Shown here in pieces: positions 1 to 5,693 of a stretch of DNA of 6,412 nucleotides; within the stretch, counting starts at the first letter, position 1; every line of letters starts with the position of its first letter. A program made the position numbers and the translations under genes. The notes under the pieces were generated by a model that saw nothing but the letters and a program-made list of their open reading frames with translations, was not told the origin of the DNA and searched no databases. Location: NCBI GenBank assembly GCA_002413265.1, contig DHWR01000251.1, forward strand, positions 11,573 through 17,984, given 5' to 3'. This stretch comes from Chloroflexi bacterium UBA5177. Its GTDB lineage: Bacteria; Chloroflexota; UBA5177.

Positions 1-1
1 T

Positions 2-493
2 CCGGTCGCAAATCAGATCAAGGTCGGAAAGACGGCACCAAACTTTACGTTGAAAGACATCAATGGACACACGTACACGCTAGCCGCGCAGCACGGGCAT
101 CCGGTAGTGCTCGAGTTCTTCGCCGTGTGGTGTCCAATCTGCCAGGCCGAGGCTCCGGCAATTGCGCAGATCGAGAGTAGCTACGCTTCGAAGGGCGTAC
201 GAGTTTGGTCGGTCCTTGCCAATCCATACGGGAAAGATTATGAGACAAGCGGCAACACAGATACTCGGCTGGCCCAGAAAAGCGACATGACCTGGTTCGC
301 TCAGCACTTCAATGTGCATCACCCGCAGCTCGTCGACCCCAACTTTCACGTGGTGAACGAGTACGGCATTGGGAACTATCCGGGCCTGTACGTAATCGAT
401 CCCAAAGGCAAGATTATCTTCTCCAATGCCGGAAAGTACCCCTACAACACGCTCGCCAACGAGCTGAATACCGCGCTGAAGCCTGCTTCGTGA
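2..493 (+). CDS. TlpA/MauD-like thioredoxin-fold protein, 5' end outside the window
   Basis: This is a thioredoxin-fold redoxin of the TlpA/ResA/MauD type, which exchanges thiols and disulfides on the outer face of the membrane. The frame is open from base 2, so the gene enters from the left. A TTG at base 50 is possible as a start, but the residues before it (VGKTAPNFTL) are the usual opening of the redoxin domain, so the true start and any signal anchor lie outside. About 163 residues are visible. The active site WCPIC (cysteine codons 131-133 and 140-142) follows strand VVLEFFAVW, and the cis-proline loop is NYPGLYVID, near bases 377-403. The stop codon overlaps the start of the MauE-like gene by four bases, so the two are probably translationally coupled. 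The pairing recalls MauD with MauE of methylamine utilisation, but no other mau gene is visible. The exact substrate cannot be told. Confidence 0.9.
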   Translation, partial: PVANQIKVGKTAPNFTLKDINGHTYTLAAQHGHPVVLEFFAVWCPICQAEAPAIAQIESSYASKGVRVWSVLANPYGKDYETSGNTDTRLAQKSDMTWFAQHFNVHHPQLVDPNFHVVNEYGIGNYPGLYVIDPKGKIIFSNAGKYPYNTLANELNTALKPAS

Positions 494-1050
494 CCAATGT
501 GGCTTCTGAGTCAGGAGAAGAACCCCTAGCCAGGCTTACATTCACGGACAGCGAGTGGTGGCTCACGATCGAGCCGGCAGTTCTCGTGATTGCGCGTCTT
601 GTCGTGGGCGGGATATTCCTGGTCGCGGGGCTCACCAAGGTAACGACGCCGGGTCTCTTCGCGGAGGCAGTTCGTGCCTACCATCTGATGCCGGTGTCCC
701 TGAGCTATCCCTTCGCGCTGGCGCTTCCCTGGCTGGAAATCGTCGCCGCTCTATATGTGCTCGTGGGCTTCATGACCCGCATCGCCTCGGCTGCCTGCCT
801 GCTGATGCTCGCCATGTTTGAGTTCGCTCTGATGCAATCGCTGGTCACCGGCCACACTCATCACTCGTGCGGTTGCTTTGGGAGCGGAGCAGTGAACCCA
901 GTCCTGGCCTTCCTCGAGGGCGGAAACGTCATCACGTCGTGGGACGTTATACGCGACCTGCTTCTGGTCGGCCTGACAGCACTCATATTCTTCTTTGGAG
1001 CGGGCCCTTTCTCAATCGAAAATCGGCTGCAACCCGAAGACGAAGACTGA
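490..1050 (+). CDS. MauE/DoxX-like four-helix membrane protein
   Basis: This 186-residue integral membrane protein resembles the MauE/DoxX family, whose MauE members are needed with thioredoxin-like MauD to mature a disulfide-rich enzyme subunit. Hydrophobic segments lie at about residues 30-48, 72-95, 98-119 and 153-172. The first ends in GLTKVTTP, matching the G-x-x-K pattern of DoxX-type proteins. Between helices three and four is HHSCGCFG, with Cys127 and Cys129; a CxCFG element here is characteristic of MauE-like proteins and could trade a disulfide with the upstream thioredoxin. The GTG start at 490 overlaps the preceding TGA, giving tight translational coupling in place of a clear Shine-Dalgarno site. 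The charged tail (QPEDED) is probably cytoplasmic. Family membership is fairly sure; a role in moving reducing or oxidising equivalents is inferred from the neighbour. Confidence 0.86.
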   Translation: MTNVASESGEEPLARLTFTDSEWWLTIEPAVLVIARLVVGGIFLVAGLTKVTTPGLFAEAVRAYHLMPVSLSYPFALALPWLEIVAALYVLVGFMTRIASAACLLMLAMFEFALMQSLVTGHTHHSCGCFGSGAVNPVLAFLEGGNVITSWDVIRDLLLVGLTALIFFFGAGPFSIENRLQPEDED

Positions 1051-1063
1051 GGCATCCAAACCG

Positions 1064-1095
1064 AAAGAGCCGAAGCCAAACGGCCTCGGCTCTTT
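1064..1095. terminator. Bidirectional intrinsic terminator between convergent genes
   Basis: A perfect 10-bp stem pairs bases 1064-1073 (AAAGAGCCGA) with 1086-1095 (TCGGCTCTTT). After one A/C mismatch, an inner 3-bp stem GCC/GGC closes an AAAC loop. The outer A/T pairs supply short U-runs on both strands (TTTGTT rightward, TTTCGGTTT leftward). It sits 13 bases after the MauE-like stop and 19 bases beyond the stop of the convergent secreted-protein gene, as expected for a shared terminator. Confidence 0.78.
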
Positions 1096-1114
1096 GTTGC
1101 GCCGTCCCTGGTTA

Positions 1115-2284
1115 CTACTGAATAACGGTAGAGCAGTAGGTAGTGTTCGGTCCGAACGGACTGGGACAGTTCGTATTCTGATCGAACTGCAGGGCCTGTC
1201 CGAAGTCCTTGGTCGTCCCCGGGTAGTCGCCACCGTAGGTGAACGTTTTACTCTGGCTGTTGTAGGCGTACCACGGGTAATAGCAGAACGGGGCGCCGTA
1301 TCTCGGACAGTACTGATTCACCTCGGCCACCCCGCCAAAATCGCTCACCACAGACCAGTGCGACGGAGTGCTGCCGTCGCCAAAGGTCACGCCCTTGATC
1401 TGAAGCGGGTGGAACTTGAGCCAGGTGGGAACGTCGTACGAATAGCACGGCGGCTTGGTGGCACTTCCAGGCACGCAGTACTGTCCCGCGGGCTGCGTGT
1501 AGTTGCCGGTGTGGCCGATCTCCCACACCAGAGAATTCGGAGCGTCGTCGACGATCCCCCAGCCCAGAGCATTGCCGAGCTTCTGGACGCTGAAGGCCGG
1601 CATCAGCGGGCCATCGATCTTGCTGTTCAGCACGATGGTGCCGGAGTGTCCGGTCGTCAGGTCGGTGACCGTGATGTGCATGCCATCCTGTGCAGCTGTG
1701 ATGAACTGGTGGTCCGTGATGGTGTCGCCGGCATGCATGACCAAGGGACCGCCGCTGGCATTGTCCGTCAGCATGGCATTGAAAGCAGCCGACTCGGAGC
1801 TGCCTTTCTTGGACACCTCCCACACCGGTGAGCATGCCGTGTACACGCCGGGGTCCTGCACGACGTTGTAGCCGCCACCCGAGCTGCAACCCTTGACGAG
1901 GCTGTTCGGATAGAACTGAAGCTCAAGGAAAGCCTGGCCAACCAGACTGTTGGGGTCGGTTACGGCGCCGCCGATCCAGAAGGTCGGGCCGACGGAATCC
2001 ACGGGCGTGGACGCGCCATTGGTGGGAAGCACTACGGTCCACGTGAGATTCTGCGCCGAGCCGGGGTTATTGGACAGGGGGTCGATCTCAGGCTCGTCGT
2101 GTCCGGTACAGCTATGCGTATACCAGACAAAATCCTGGGGATGGTGCGCGATGCACAAGGACTGAGCGGTGCTACTGGCGGCATGGACCGCCAGGCTCGA
2201 GCGCTGCTGCGGAACCGCGAAGAGAAAGCCTGTGATGCAGAGAGTCGCAAGCAACCGGACATGCAAATGCTTCAATCGGTCCAT
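1115..2284 (-). CDS. Secreted ten-cysteine protein of unknown family
   Basis: This 389-residue protein is probably exported. A basic start (MDRLKHLHVR) is followed by a hydrophobic stretch at residues 11-24 and a likely signal peptidase I site after VHA (residue 35). The cysteine in the hydrophobic stretch is not in a lipobox. The mature part holds exactly ten cysteines (44, 59, 133, 151, 270, 280, 326, 334, 373, 384), enough for five disulfides, and is rich in aromatic residues, glycine and beta-prone segments. I do not recognise a named domain. The order of a TFWIGG segment, VGQAFLELQFYP, HAGDTI, and SLVWEIGHTG is loosely like the beta-sandwich glutamic peptidases (family G1), with Gln117 and Glu255 as possible counterparts of the catalytic pair; this is a speculative reading. 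The ATG is preceded by AGGGGAAGG, a purine-rich ribosome site lying close to it. The gene converges on the MauE-like gene. Confidence 0.87.
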   Translation of the reverse strand: MDRLKHLHVRLLATLCITGFLFAVPQQRSSLAVHAASSTAQSLCIAHHPQDFVWYTHSCTGHDEPEIDPLSNNPGSAQNLTWTVVLPTNGASTPVDSVGPTFWIGGAVTDPNSLVGQAFLELQFYPNSLVKGCSSGGGYNVVQDPGVYTACSPVWEVSKKGSSESAAFNAMLTDNASGGPLVMHAGDTITDHQFITAAQDGMHITVTDLTTGHSGTIVLNSKIDGPLMPAFSVQKLGNALGWGIVDDAPNSLVWEIGHTGNYTQPAGQYCVPGSATKPPCYSYDVPTWLKFHPLQIKGVTFGDGSTPSHWSVVSDFGGVAEVNQYCPRYGAPFCYYPWYAYNSQSKTFTYGGDYPGTTKDFGQALQFDQNTNCPSPFGPNTTYCSTVIQ

Positions 2285-2443
2285 CCTTCCCCTGCGGGCT
2301 TCCCCGCGCTATCCCAAATGGTTGGTAGCCATAATGATAGCGCTACGGGCAGACATCGACAGGCAGGCCGCTGAGCAAAATTGGTTTAACAGTTTTTCGT
2401 GTGGTACCCATCGGGCTTTCACGAGTCGGGAGCACTACGGAAG
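2285..2443. promoter_or_regulatory. Divergent intergenic region between two secreted-protein genes
   Basis: About 160 bases separate the minus-strand ten-cysteine protein from the preferred start of the plus-strand nuclease-like protein, so promoters for both must lie here. The stretch is AT-richer than its surroundings in the middle (AACCATTTGGGA and TATCATTAT on the minus strand, AAAATTGGTTTAACAG on the plus strand). I could not find a convincing pair of -35 and -10 boxes with proper spacing on either strand, so the exact promoters remain unplaced. Confidence 0.5.
2294..2307 (-). other. Small GC hairpin directly upstream of the secreted-protein ribosome site
   Basis: GCGGG (2294-2298) can pair with CCCGC (2303-2307) around a four-base loop. 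On the minus-strand mRNA this 5-bp stem ends immediately before the purine-rich AGGGGAAGG (2293-2285) that leads into the ATG. Such a stem may leave the ribosome site single-stranded or mark the leader, but at this length it could be chance. Confidence 0.3.
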
Positions 2444-2995
2444 TTGAAGGCATTCCTAGTTGTCGTTCTCTTGGCTGCTGGCATGCTGAGCAGCGGCCTT
2501 CCCGATGCGCGGGCCGCGGGCCACGCCGCGTCGGCCCGTCCACCGCTGCCCCCTCTGCCGCCTAGCACCAATTTGGCTCCCCGCACGAAAACACACGGCT
2601 GCTTGCCGAGAGGTGCGCTGCCCGATCCCGCTTGCAGCCCCGGAGCGGTGTTCAGCAACGCTACCCAGGCAGGCATCTGTGTTCGCGGCTACTCGGGTCG
2701 AGTGCGGCGCGTCTCTGAAAGCACCAAAGCGGCGGTTTATAGAGAGTATGGAATCGCCTCACACCGTCGAGGCGAGTTCGAGGTCGACCACCTGGTAAGC
2801 CTTGAGCTTGGTGGCTCGAACGCCATCTCGAATCTTTGGCCCGAGGCGGCCAGCCCCAGTCCCGGTTTCCACGAGAAGGATAGGGTGGAAAACTACCTGC
2901 ACGCCCAGGTATGTGCCGGCCAGATGAGCCTCCGACGGGCGGAACACGAGATCGCGACCAATTGGCTGGCCATATACAGGCAAATGTCGCCCTGA
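2444..2995 (+). CDS. Secreted HNH-like (beta-beta-alpha-metal) nuclease-family protein
   Basis: This predicted exported protein has an HNH-type core. From the TTG at 2444 it has 183 residues: a short signal peptide (MKAFLVVVLLAAG, cut near ARA|AG), a proline-rich linker at residues 33-41, then the conserved domain. The domain holds EFEVDHLVSLELGG (Asp115, His116), SNLWPE (Asn130), then EKDRVENYLH and VCAG, the order seen in small secreted HNH-like proteins. These residues would bind a metal and cut nucleic acid, though catalysis is not shown. Cysteines 53, 64, 79 and 157 could form two disulfides. The frame extends up to a GTG at 2399, but that start lacks a ribosome site and adds 15 residues before the signal peptide; the TTG has GGGAG at 2428-2432, rather distant, so the start is not certain. 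No immunity protein or transport partner is visible. Possible jobs include DNA scavenging or competition. Confidence 0.84.
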   Translation: MKAFLVVVLLAAGMLSSGLPDARAAGHAASARPPLPPLPPSTNLAPRTKTHGCLPRGALPDPACSPGAVFSNATQAGICVRGYSGRVRRVSESTKAAVYREYGIASHRRGEFEVDHLVSLELGGSNAISNLWPEAASPSPGFHEKDRVENYLHAQVCAGQMSLRRAEHEIATNWLAIYRQMSP

Positions 2996-3082
2996 CGATC
3001 TTCGGGCTGTATGCCTGCGGCTCCCTGGAAAGGCGTCGAAAGTGTCATCATAGGCTGAGTGGCTATTGAAAGAAGATCGACT

Positions 3083-4435
3083 ATGTCAGCCATGGATTTA
3101 GAAACTCAGCACCAGGTCGATGGCCCGTCTGGCAGCTCACCCACGGGTTCCGACAGCGTAACCATCAAGGACAACCGTACGGGACAGAGCTACGAGCTCC
3201 CCGTTGTCGACGGCACGATTCGAGCCATCGACCTTCGGCAGATCAAAGCCGGCTCGGGCGACTTCGGCCTCATGTCCTACGATCCCGCCTACACCAATAC
3301 CGTCGAGTGTCGGAGCGCCATCACCTATGTCGATGGCGACGCCGGCATCCTTCAATATCGCGGCATCCCGATCGAGCAGCTGTGCGAACGCTCCACCTAT
3401 CTGGAGGTCGCCTACCTCCTCATCTATGGACGCCTGCCCACGGAAACCGAGCTCGAGCTCTGGGTCGACGAGATTACTCACCACACGTTCGTGCACGAAA
3501 ACGTCAAGACGTTTATGCAGGGTTTTCGGTACGACGGTCATCCGATGGGAATCCTTCTGGCGTCGGTGGGCGCTCTGTCCACCTTCTATCCAGGCGGAAA
3601 AGATATCGATGACGAGCGGGAGCGGCGGCTTGCCGCGGTGCGGCTCATCGCCAAAATGCCGACACTGGCCGCCTATGCCTACCGTCATATGCGCGGCCTG
3701 CCGTACATCTATCCCGACAACCGGCTGAGCTACCTGGGCAACTTCCTCTCCATGTTGTTCAAGGTTGGAGAACCGACCTACGAACCGGATCCGCGTCTGC
3801 AACGCGCCCTCGACGTCCTCTTCATCCTTCACGCTGACCACGAGCAGAATTGCTCGACCGCAGCGGTGCGCGGTGTGGGCTCCTCCGGCGTCGACCCATA
3901 TTCCGCTCTGGCAGCAGGCATCGCCGCGCTCTACGGACCGCTGCACGGCGGAGCGAATGAGGCCGTCCTCAAGATGCTGCAGCGCATCGGCACTAGCGAC
4001 AACATTCCCAGCTTCCTCGAGCGCGTGAAGAACAAGGAAGAGCGGCTCATGGGGTTCGGGCACCGAGTCTACAAGAACTACGACCCTCGTGCCCGCATCA
4101 TCAAGAAACACGTGGACGAGGTACTCGAGATCACCGGCAGCGAGAACCCACTGCTGCAGGTGGCGGTCGAGCTCGAAAAGCGGGCGCTGGCCGACGAGTA
4201 CTTCACCGGCCGAAAACTGTACCCCAACGTCGACTTTTACTCAGGACTGATCTACGAGGCCATGGGCATCCCCGCCGAAATGTTCACCGTCATCTTCGCC
4301 ATTGCCAGGACGTCCGGCTGGGTAGCTCAATGGCTCGAGATGATCAACGACGACGAGCAGAAAATTGCCCGACCGAGGCAGATTTACACGGGACCAAGAG
4401 ACCAGGACTACGTGCCGATAGAACAGCGCTCGTAG
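3083..4435 (+). CDS. gltA: Citrate synthase
   Basis: This enzyme condenses acetyl-CoA with oxaloacetate to form citrate, the entry step of the TCA cycle, in the cytoplasm. From the ATG at 3083 it has 450 residues. A variable start is followed by the small beta domain (SYELPVVDGTIRAIDL), the ITYVDGDAGILQYRG block and the large helical domain. All catalytic residues are present: His288 in LHGGANEA, His327 in MGFGHRVYKNYDPRA and Asp384 in PNVDFYSG. The HADHEQNCST block (His250) and the C-terminal ARPRQIYTG are also intact. The beta domain and length match the hexameric bacterial type rather than short dimeric methylcitrate-type enzymes. GAAAGAAGA just upstream of the ATG is a weak ribosome site; a GTG at 3059 in the same frame would add eight residues and has no better signal. 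The SCO gene follows by 32 bases, so they may share a transcript. Confidence 0.97.
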   Translation: MSAMDLETQHQVDGPSGSSPTGSDSVTIKDNRTGQSYELPVVDGTIRAIDLRQIKAGSGDFGLMSYDPAYTNTVECRSAITYVDGDAGILQYRGIPIEQLCERSTYLEVAYLLIYGRLPTETELELWVDEITHHTFVHENVKTFMQGFRYDGHPMGILLASVGALSTFYPGGKDIDDERERRLAAVRLIAKMPTLAAYAYRHMRGLPYIYPDNRLSYLGNFLSMLFKVGEPTYEPDPRLQRALDVLFILHADHEQNCSTAAVRGVGSSGVDPYSALAAGIAALYGPLHGGANEAVLKMLQRIGTSDNIPSFLERVKNKEERLMGFGHRVYKNYDPRARIIKKHVDEVLEITGSENPLLQVAVELEKRALADEYFTGRKLYPNVDFYSGLIYEAMGIPAEMFTVIFAIARTSGWVAQWLEMINDDEQKIARPRQIYTGPRDQDYVPIEQRS

Positions 4436-4467
4436 CGTCTAGCCAGTAGAAGAAGTCTGGCCACGGG

Positions 4468-5145
4468 ATGATGAGCCGCAATTTCAGAAATCCTCGTGTG
4501 TGGCTGCCTCTCTGCGGCGTGGTGGCCATCGTTCTGGCCGCCTCGATCTTCGTCATACTTCGAGCAGGTTCCGGATCGAACGCTCGAGCGGCCACGACTC
4601 TCAGTGAGTCGACTTGGTTCACGGGCACCCAATGGCAGACTGAGCCGCGTATATTTCGTGCGCCGACCTTCACCCTGCCCGATCAATCCGGCCGGCCCAT
4701 CTCGCTTCGCGGACTTCGCGGCAAGGTGGTCCTTCTAACCTTCACCAGCTCGGTTTGCAAGGGTCAATGCCCGCTGATCGGCCGAGCTGCCGCGGCCGCC
4801 GAGCGAATGCTCGGCCCACTTGCATCAAGAACGGTTCTCGCGAACATCAGCGTCGATCCCGAGGCCGATGCACCGTCCAGCGTCGCCCACTTCATCCAAA
4901 CTATCGGCTGGAACCAGTACGGCGGGTACTATCTCTCGGCCCCTCGCCCTCGCTTGCGGCCAATATGGAGAGCCTACGGCATCTACGTCCCGACGCCGCG
5001 TCCAGGCAAGGGGGGAGACCCCATTCACACGGCCGCGCTCGCCCTGATCGATCAGGCCGGTAACGTGCGTGGCTTCTTCTCCTACCCGTTCCGCGCGCAA
5101 TTCATCGCGCGTGGCGCCCGGGATCTTCTTACGCGAAGAGCCTGA
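4468..5145 (+). CDS. SCO1/SenC family copper-binding thiol protein
   Basis: This is a membrane-anchored SCO protein, a thioredoxin-fold family that inserts copper into the CuA site of cytochrome c oxidase or reduces its cysteines. The 225-residue product has an N-terminal membrane segment at about residues 11-31, with the rest outside. The domain opens with FTLPDQSGRPISLRGLRGKV. The metal site is CKGQCPL (Cys97 and Cys101), and the third ligand is His187 in PIHTAALALID. The ISVDPEAD loop also fits the family. The start has two adjacent ATG codons at 4468 and 4471, with no strong ribosome site, and the gene lies 32 bases after citrate synthase, so it may be co-expressed. Oxidase subunits are not in the window. 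The 3' half is overlapped on the opposite strand by the extended frame of the RHH regulator, which I regard as secondary; this gene is the real occupant here. Confidence 0.93.
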   Translation: MMSRNFRNPRVWLPLCGVVAIVLAASIFVILRAGSGSNARAATTLSESTWFTGTQWQTEPRIFRAPTFTLPDQSGRPISLRGLRGKVVLLTFTSSVCKGQCPLIGRAAAAAERMLGPLASRTVLANISVDPEADAPSSVAHFIQTIGWNQYGGYYLSAPRPRLRPIWRAYGIYVPTPRPGKGGDPIHTAALALIDQAGNVRGFFSYPFRAQFIARGARDLLTRRA

Positions 5146-5556
5146 ACAAAAAGTCGAGAGTATTTCTCGGATCCGCCTCGACCGCCCTGAAATGGACATC
5201 CGTATCTCGGGCCCAGTCGGTTCGACTTCTTCTTCACCAAGTCCATCCGACAGTGTTGAGTTCCAAAGCCGGCGCTCACTCTCGATCTCCGCCCACTGCT
5301 CTGGATCGTCTCGTAGCGCCGCAAATGCCGCATTAGTGTCGCCGATCAGCCTGTACCCGTAGTACCCATCGATCGCGCGGAACAGCGCTCCTTCGACTGA
5401 AATGCCGTCCCATTCGGCCAACTCGAGGATCTGGTCTGAGTTGATGATCGACGAATAGGTCTTTACAGCCCTCGATAATGCCTCCATCAAGGTGACGTGC
5501 TCGTGATCTGCCAATTCTCGAACCGCGGCGCGTGTGTCCTTTGGCACCCGCATCAA
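4825..5556 (-). CDS. CopG/RHH antitoxin-like regulator with runaway C-terminal frame
   Basis: The first ~107 residues look like a ribbon-helix-helix antitoxin: a strand leading into RVPKDTRAAVRELADHEHVTLMEALSRAV, then a tail (residues 79-106, ALRDDPEQWAEIESERRLW and STLSDGL) like that ending many actinobacterial antitoxins. Such proteins bind DNA as dimers and repress their own promoter. A second unit at residues 44-65 repeats the first at 13-34. The frame does not stop after DGLG but runs another ~136 residues, mostly antisense to the SCO gene; that tail has no domain I recognise and is probably not native. A one-base shift at GGTGA (5238-5234) would end the protein right after the family-like tail. 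Starts in frame are TTG 5556 and ATG 5553, both 17-20 bases from a strong ribosome site; a rare ACG at 5568 fits that site better. No toxin gene adjoins it. It may be a decaying gene. Confidence 0.62.
   Translation of the reverse strand: MMRVPKDTRAAVRELADHEHVTLMEALSRAVKTYSSIINSDQILELAEWDGISVEGALFRAIDGYYGYRLIGDTNAAFAALRDDPEQWAEIESERRLWNSTLSDGLGEEEVEPTGPEIRMSISGRSRRIREILSTFCSGSSRKKIPGATRDELRAERVGEEATHVTGLIDQGERGRVNGVSPLAWTRRRDVDAVGSPYWPQARARGREIVPAVLVPADSLDEVGDAGRCIGLGIDADVRENRS
5362..5520 (-). repeat. Internal duplication of the RHH helix pair at protein level
   Basis: Within the RHH gene, residues 13-34 (bases 5520-5455) and 44-65 (bases 5427-5362) align without gaps at a spacing of 31 residues. 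Identical positions are Glu14/45, Leu15/46, Ala16/47, Ala26/57, Leu27/58, Arg29/60, Ala30/61 and Tyr34/65; six further pairs are conservative (D/E, E/D, V/I, T/S, L/V, V/I). The aligned stretch spans both helices and the turn between them. A separate strand before the second unit is less clear (YSSIIN may serve). Confidence 0.6.
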
Positions 5557-5572
5557 TGTTGTTGCCGTAATG

Positions 5573-5580
5573 TCCTCCTA
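5573..5580 (-). promoter_or_regulatory. Strong Shine-Dalgarno without a canonical start at normal distance
   Basis: Reading on the minus strand, TAGGAGGA is a near-perfect match to the 16S anti-Shine-Dalgarno. The next bases are CATTACGGCA, with ATT two bases and ACG five bases after GGAGG. The first ordinary starts in the frame, TTG (5556-5554) and ATG (5553-5551), are 17 and 20 bases away. The TAG inside this site is also the upstream in-frame stop, so the RHH gene must begin between here and 5551. Confidence 0.7.
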
Positions 5581-5592
5581 TGTCCGGTAAAC

Positions 5593-5610
5593 GGCTCGAT
5601 ATCGCGAGCC
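5593..5610. promoter_or_regulatory. Palindrome upstream of the RHH gene, candidate operator
   Basis: GGCTCG (5593-5598) and CGAGCC (5605-5610) form a perfect 6-bp inverted repeat around ATATCG. It lies 12 bases upstream of the ribosome site of the RHH gene, where a self-repressing RHH protein would be expected to bind. It could instead be a weak terminator for the PhyH gene, but it is 84 bases past that stop and is followed on the minus strand only by GTTTACC. Confidence 0.4.
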
Positions 5611-5693
5611 CTAGCGGCCAGGTTTCCCTGCCCGATTTCCGTCTGCGCTCGAATGAAGGATGTGTGTTTGCGCTTACCTCTTGATTCGCTCAG

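Noticed and set aside
995..1831. Long plus-strand open frame of 278 codons
   Set aside because: It runs antisense to the secreted ten-cysteine protein and overlaps the end of the MauE-like gene and the terminator; its product has no signal or domain and low-complexity Arg/Val/Gly content.
2381..2410. Possible promoter TTGGTT with TACCCA about 18 bases later, before the nuclease-like gene
   Set aside because: Both boxes match consensus poorly, and such matches are common by chance.
3025..3055. Possible gltA promoter TGGAAA with CATAGG 17 bases later
   Set aside because: The -10 half matches at only three of six bases, so I did not list it as a promoter.
3137..4111. Minus-strand open frame of 324 codons
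   Set aside because: It lies entirely antisense to citrate synthase, whose sequence is fully conserved; it is open because sense TTA, CTA and TCA codons are scarce.
4442..4461. Hairpin GCCAG/CTGGC between gltA and the SCO gene
   Set aside because: Only a 5-bp stem with a ten-base loop and no U-run; not a credible terminator, so the two genes are left as a likely shared transcript.
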